Positions 4,035 through 6,171 of a DNA stretch of 6,171 bases are shown here, in pieces. Under the pieces are notes generated by a model. It saw nothing but the letters and a program-made list of their open reading frames with translations, was not told the DNA's origin and ran no database searches. Both the position numbers and the translations under genes were made by a program. Origin of the DNA: Opitutales bacterium (GTDB taxonomy: Bacteria > Verrucomicrobiota > Verrucomicrobiia > Opitutales > Oceanipulchritudinaceae); assembly GCA_007123395.1 (NCBI GenBank), contig SKLD01000255.1, positions 1-6,171 of the forward strand, given 5' to 3'. How positions within the stretch are numbered: position 1 is the first letter of the stretch; each line of letters begins with the position of its first letter.

Positions 4035-6107
4035 TCAGGGATTGACGCGTAATTCATGGCAGGCACGGATAAACTCGGAACACGACCACGCCTGGAAGGC
4101 TTTGCCCATCGGCCGACCGGTCTTCCCGTGGGCCCATTCGTTGAACTCCCACTCGACGGAAATGCCCTTCTGGTTGAGCTCGGCCACGCGGACAAGCTCC
4201 TGCGCGGCGATGTCGCGAAGGCCGAGGTGGTTAATGAACCTCACCCATTGGGCGCCAATGAAGGGCCAGATGCCGCCATTATGGTAATGGTTCGGCAAAT
4301 TCAAAAGATTGACTGTGTAGTAGGTTTGCCACTCGGGATCGCCCGCCTGCACGGGCGGGTAGAGGTTGGCGACGGGATGCGGCTCGTTGACACCCACACC
4401 CCACATGAAGCGGAAAGCGATTTTCGCCCGCTCCGTGTCGAGGACATTGAATAAGTAAGCGAGAATATTGCCGTAGGCGTCGAGCCGCCAGTCGAAGTTA
4501 AAAGGCGTGATCTGCGCGAGGAGGTAATTGGTGTCGCCGAGCCGGGTCTGCTGGTCGGCGAAAGTAAAGGCCGCCTCATCGCCGTTATGCGTCGTTGTCG
4601 GCCAGAACTTGCGAAGGATGGCATTTTTGATGGAACGCGACCACCGCAGGTAGTCGCCCGCCCGCTTCGCTTCCCCGCGAAACTCAAGCAAGCGGCCGAA
4701 ACAGACATTCGCACGATACCAAAGCACCTCGTCGTAAAGCACGTTGTAGGAGCGCCCGAAGAGGTCCGTCCAATCGCCCGCCTCGGGAATTTCAAGGAGG
4801 GCGTCGTTGTTGCTATCGTGCGCGCTGAGCCAATCCATGGCGCGCTGGAGGGTGGAAAAATATTCACGCAGGAAACCGAAATCGCTTGTTTTCCGCACGT
4901 ATTCATAGGCGGCGATGATCACCCAGATGCCGCTGTCGATAGAGCAGATGCCGCCCACACCGGAGTAGTCCGGTTCCATACTTTCAATATGGACGTTCGC
5001 AGGAATCTGCCCCGTGAGGGAGGTGTGGTCGAGGAGCGTGCGCAGGGTGGCGAGCTGACAGGCACGGAAGTCCTCGTCATCGAGGCAGAGCGAACCGATG
5101 AGGGCGATGGAGCCGTCGCGCGCCCAAACGCTGTGGTAGTTGGCATCCGTGCCGCGGATCTCGTTGTCGGGTATGGAACACGCGGAAAAGCCGACAGGTG
5201 TGATGTTGCGGCGCAGACCGTCGACGGCCTTTTCGTAGGCGGTCTTCAAAAAGTCACGCTGGTTGGGCGAAAGCCCCTGCGGTGTCTCCTGCTCGTCAAA
5301 GAGATGCTGGATCTCGGGATCGTAGGATTCCATCCGCTCCGAGGGTTCGACGACTTCCGCAATAACACCGTAGTGCACAAGGCCCTCGAGGACACCCTCC
5401 GCGCACACCTTTGTGGCGTGGAAAACGGGTAGGCCGACGGTTGCTTCGATCAGTTCCGGCTGAGCGTTGTCGACGATAAGACCGCGGACGCCCTTCACCT
5501 GAAACATCGCGCTGTCGTTACCCGAGTCGCCGGCAACAAGAACTTGGTCAGACGGGACGCGGAGGCGTTTGAGCAGCCAGCGAAGCGCATTCCCCTTGTC
5601 GGCGAGCTTGGGCAGGACATCGAGATCCCGGCTGCTGGAGTAGACCACGGAGACATCGAGACCGGCTTTGTCCAACGCTTTCTCGAACTCCCGCAGTGCC
5701 GTCGCTCCCATCCGCTCCGCATACCAACTCGACTTGTAAGGCGTCTGGTAATAACTGGGCTGCTTCTTGGCCTCCGGGATCACCGAGCGGACGACCTTCT
5801 CAACTTTGGCAAGATTCCACCCTTCCTCCAAAACATCCGAAAACGCCTTGAGCACGGTATCGCGCTCCATATCGACGATGGAAGTCCCCACCCCGCAGAT
5901 GAGGAAGTCCGGCTTCGGCAGACCCGTTTCCTTAATCAGGCGGCGCGTATCCTCGACGAGGCGGCCTGTGTTATAGACCAAGTAGGGGCGGTCGCCTTCC
6001 GGAAGCGTTTTCCACGTCGTGGCAAAGGCCCGCGCGCCGCTCGGATGCCCGACAAGCGTGTAATCGAGATCGGAGGCGAAGAGATTGATCGGTTTACGTT
6101 TTCCCAT
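4035..6107 (-). CDS. Fusion of sucrose-6-phosphate phosphatase-like HAD domain and GH100 (neutral invertase)-like domain
   Basis: This is a 690-residue cytoplasmic protein with no signal peptide. Residues 7-250 form a HAD-IIB phosphatase close to sucrose-phosphate phosphatase: DLDYT (13-17, with D13 and D15), NTGR (46-49), DVLPKLADKGNAL with K171, GDSGND (193-198) and DNAQPEL (213-219). All four HAD motifs are intact. Residues about 285-690 resemble an (alpha/alpha)6 glycosidase: VWARD (327-331), SIDSGIW (389-395), NFDWRLDAYGN (537-547), YHNGG.WP (608-615) and NEWAHGKTGRPMG ending in QAWS (656-675). From remembered GH100 invertases, D391 would be the general acid and E657 the general base. 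Glycogen-debranching (GH133) and GH63 enzymes share the fold, but YHNGG and the GKTGR segment favour GH100. It is first in the cluster, followed by the fructokinase. Predicted activities are removal of phosphate from a sugar phosphate such as sucrose-6-phosphate and hydrolysis of sucrose or a related glycoside. The ATG at 6107 has only a weak AAAGATGG ahead of it. Confidence 0.82.
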   Translation of the reverse strand: MGKRKPINLFASDLDYTLVGHPSGARAFATTWKTLPEGDRPYLVYNTGRLVEDTRRLIKETGLPKPDFLICGVGTSIVDMERDTVLKAFSDVLEEGWNLAKVEKVVRSVIPEAKKQPSYYQTPYKSSWYAERMGATALREFEKALDKAGLDVSVVYSSSRDLDVLPKLADKGNALRWLLKRLRVPSDQVLVAGDSGNDSAMFQVKGVRGLIVDNAQPELIEATVGLPVFHATKVCAEGVLEGLVHYGVIAEVVEPSERMESYDPEIQHLFDEQETPQGLSPNQRDFLKTAYEKAVDGLRRNITPVGFSACSIPDNEIRGTDANYHSVWARDGSIALIGSLCLDDEDFRACQLATLRTLLDHTSLTGQIPANVHIESMEPDYSGVGGICSIDSGIWVIIAAYEYVRKTSDFGFLREYFSTLQRAMDWLSAHDSNNDALLEIPEAGDWTDLFGRSYNVLYDEVLWYRANVCFGRLLEFRGEAKRAGDYLRWSRSIKNAILRKFWPTTTHNGDEAAFTFADQQTRLGDTNYLLAQITPFNFDWRLDAYGNILAYLFNVLDTERAKIAFRFMWGVGVNEPHPVANLYPPVQAGDPEWQTYYTVNLLNLPNHYHNGGIWPFIGAQWVRFINHLGLRDIAAQELVRVAELNQKGISVEWEFNEWAHGKTGRPMGKAFQAWSCSEFIRACHELRVNP

Positions 6108-6171
6108 CCATCTTTAGTCATCCCAGTAAAGCATCCCGGAGGCTAGCCAAAAATCCGCTTCGACTGCCAAG
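6108..6171. other. Upstream region of the sugar cluster, no clear signal
   Basis: These 64 bases lead into the fusion gene and end at the window edge. They include the 8-base palindrome GGCTAGCC (6142-6149) and a short run of A residues (T on the minus strand). I find no -35/-10 pair good enough to call and no coding frame. The promoter may lie here or beyond the window. Confidence 0.4.

Noticed and set aside
4587..5432. Open frame of 281 codons on the plus strand
   Set aside because: It lies antisense to the fusion gene, whose protein carries recognisable motifs along its whole length. The plus-strand translation has no recognisable domain and is a typical GC-rich shadow.
5544..6146. Open frame of 200 codons on the plus strand
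   Set aside because: It is antisense to the HAD domain with its intact motifs and shows no family features of its own.
6108..6171. Promoter for the sugar cluster (TTGGCT with TTTACT on the minus strand)
   Set aside because: The spacing is about 14 bases and both boxes are poor, so it is not distinguishable from chance.

Overview
The window looks like a GC-rich bacterial chromosome segment carrying ordinary metabolic genes. Nothing in it fixes the taxon. The mix of a high-GC thiC, a sucrose-phosphatase/invertase-like fusion and short hairpin repeats would fit Verrucomicrobiota or a related group, but that is a low-confidence guess. I saw no RNA genes, CRISPR arrays, insertion sequences or prophage genes.

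Layout. (1) 1-804, plus strand: the C-terminal part of thiC (thiamine pyrimidine synthase), cut by the window edge. (2) 812-1503, minus strand: a small module convergent with thiC, made of a minimal nucleotidyltransferase and a 66-residue helical partner whose genes overlap by 4 bases. (3) 1504-1801: a gene-free stretch filled with short hairpin repeats, two pointing right and two pointing left, plus a probable decayed copy. (4) 1802-6107, minus strand, read right to left: a 690-residue fusion of a sucrose-phosphatase-like HAD domain with a GH100 (neutral invertase)-like domain, then 15 bases later a PfkB fructokinase, then after a 118-base gap an MFS sugar/proton symporter-like permease. (5) 6108-6171: the region upstream of this cluster, with no clear signal.

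The three genes on the right read as a disaccharide-use locus. The permease would import sucrose or a related fructoside, the GH100-like domain would split it, and the kinase would phosphorylate the released fructose. The fused HAD phosphatase suggests that a phosphorylated sugar such as sucrose-6-phosphate is also a substrate. The partner that would supply it, a glycosyltransferase or a phosphotransferase system, is not visible. The most notable points are this fusion, the hairpin repeat family with compensatory base-pair changes, and the overlapping nucleotidyltransferase/small-protein pair.
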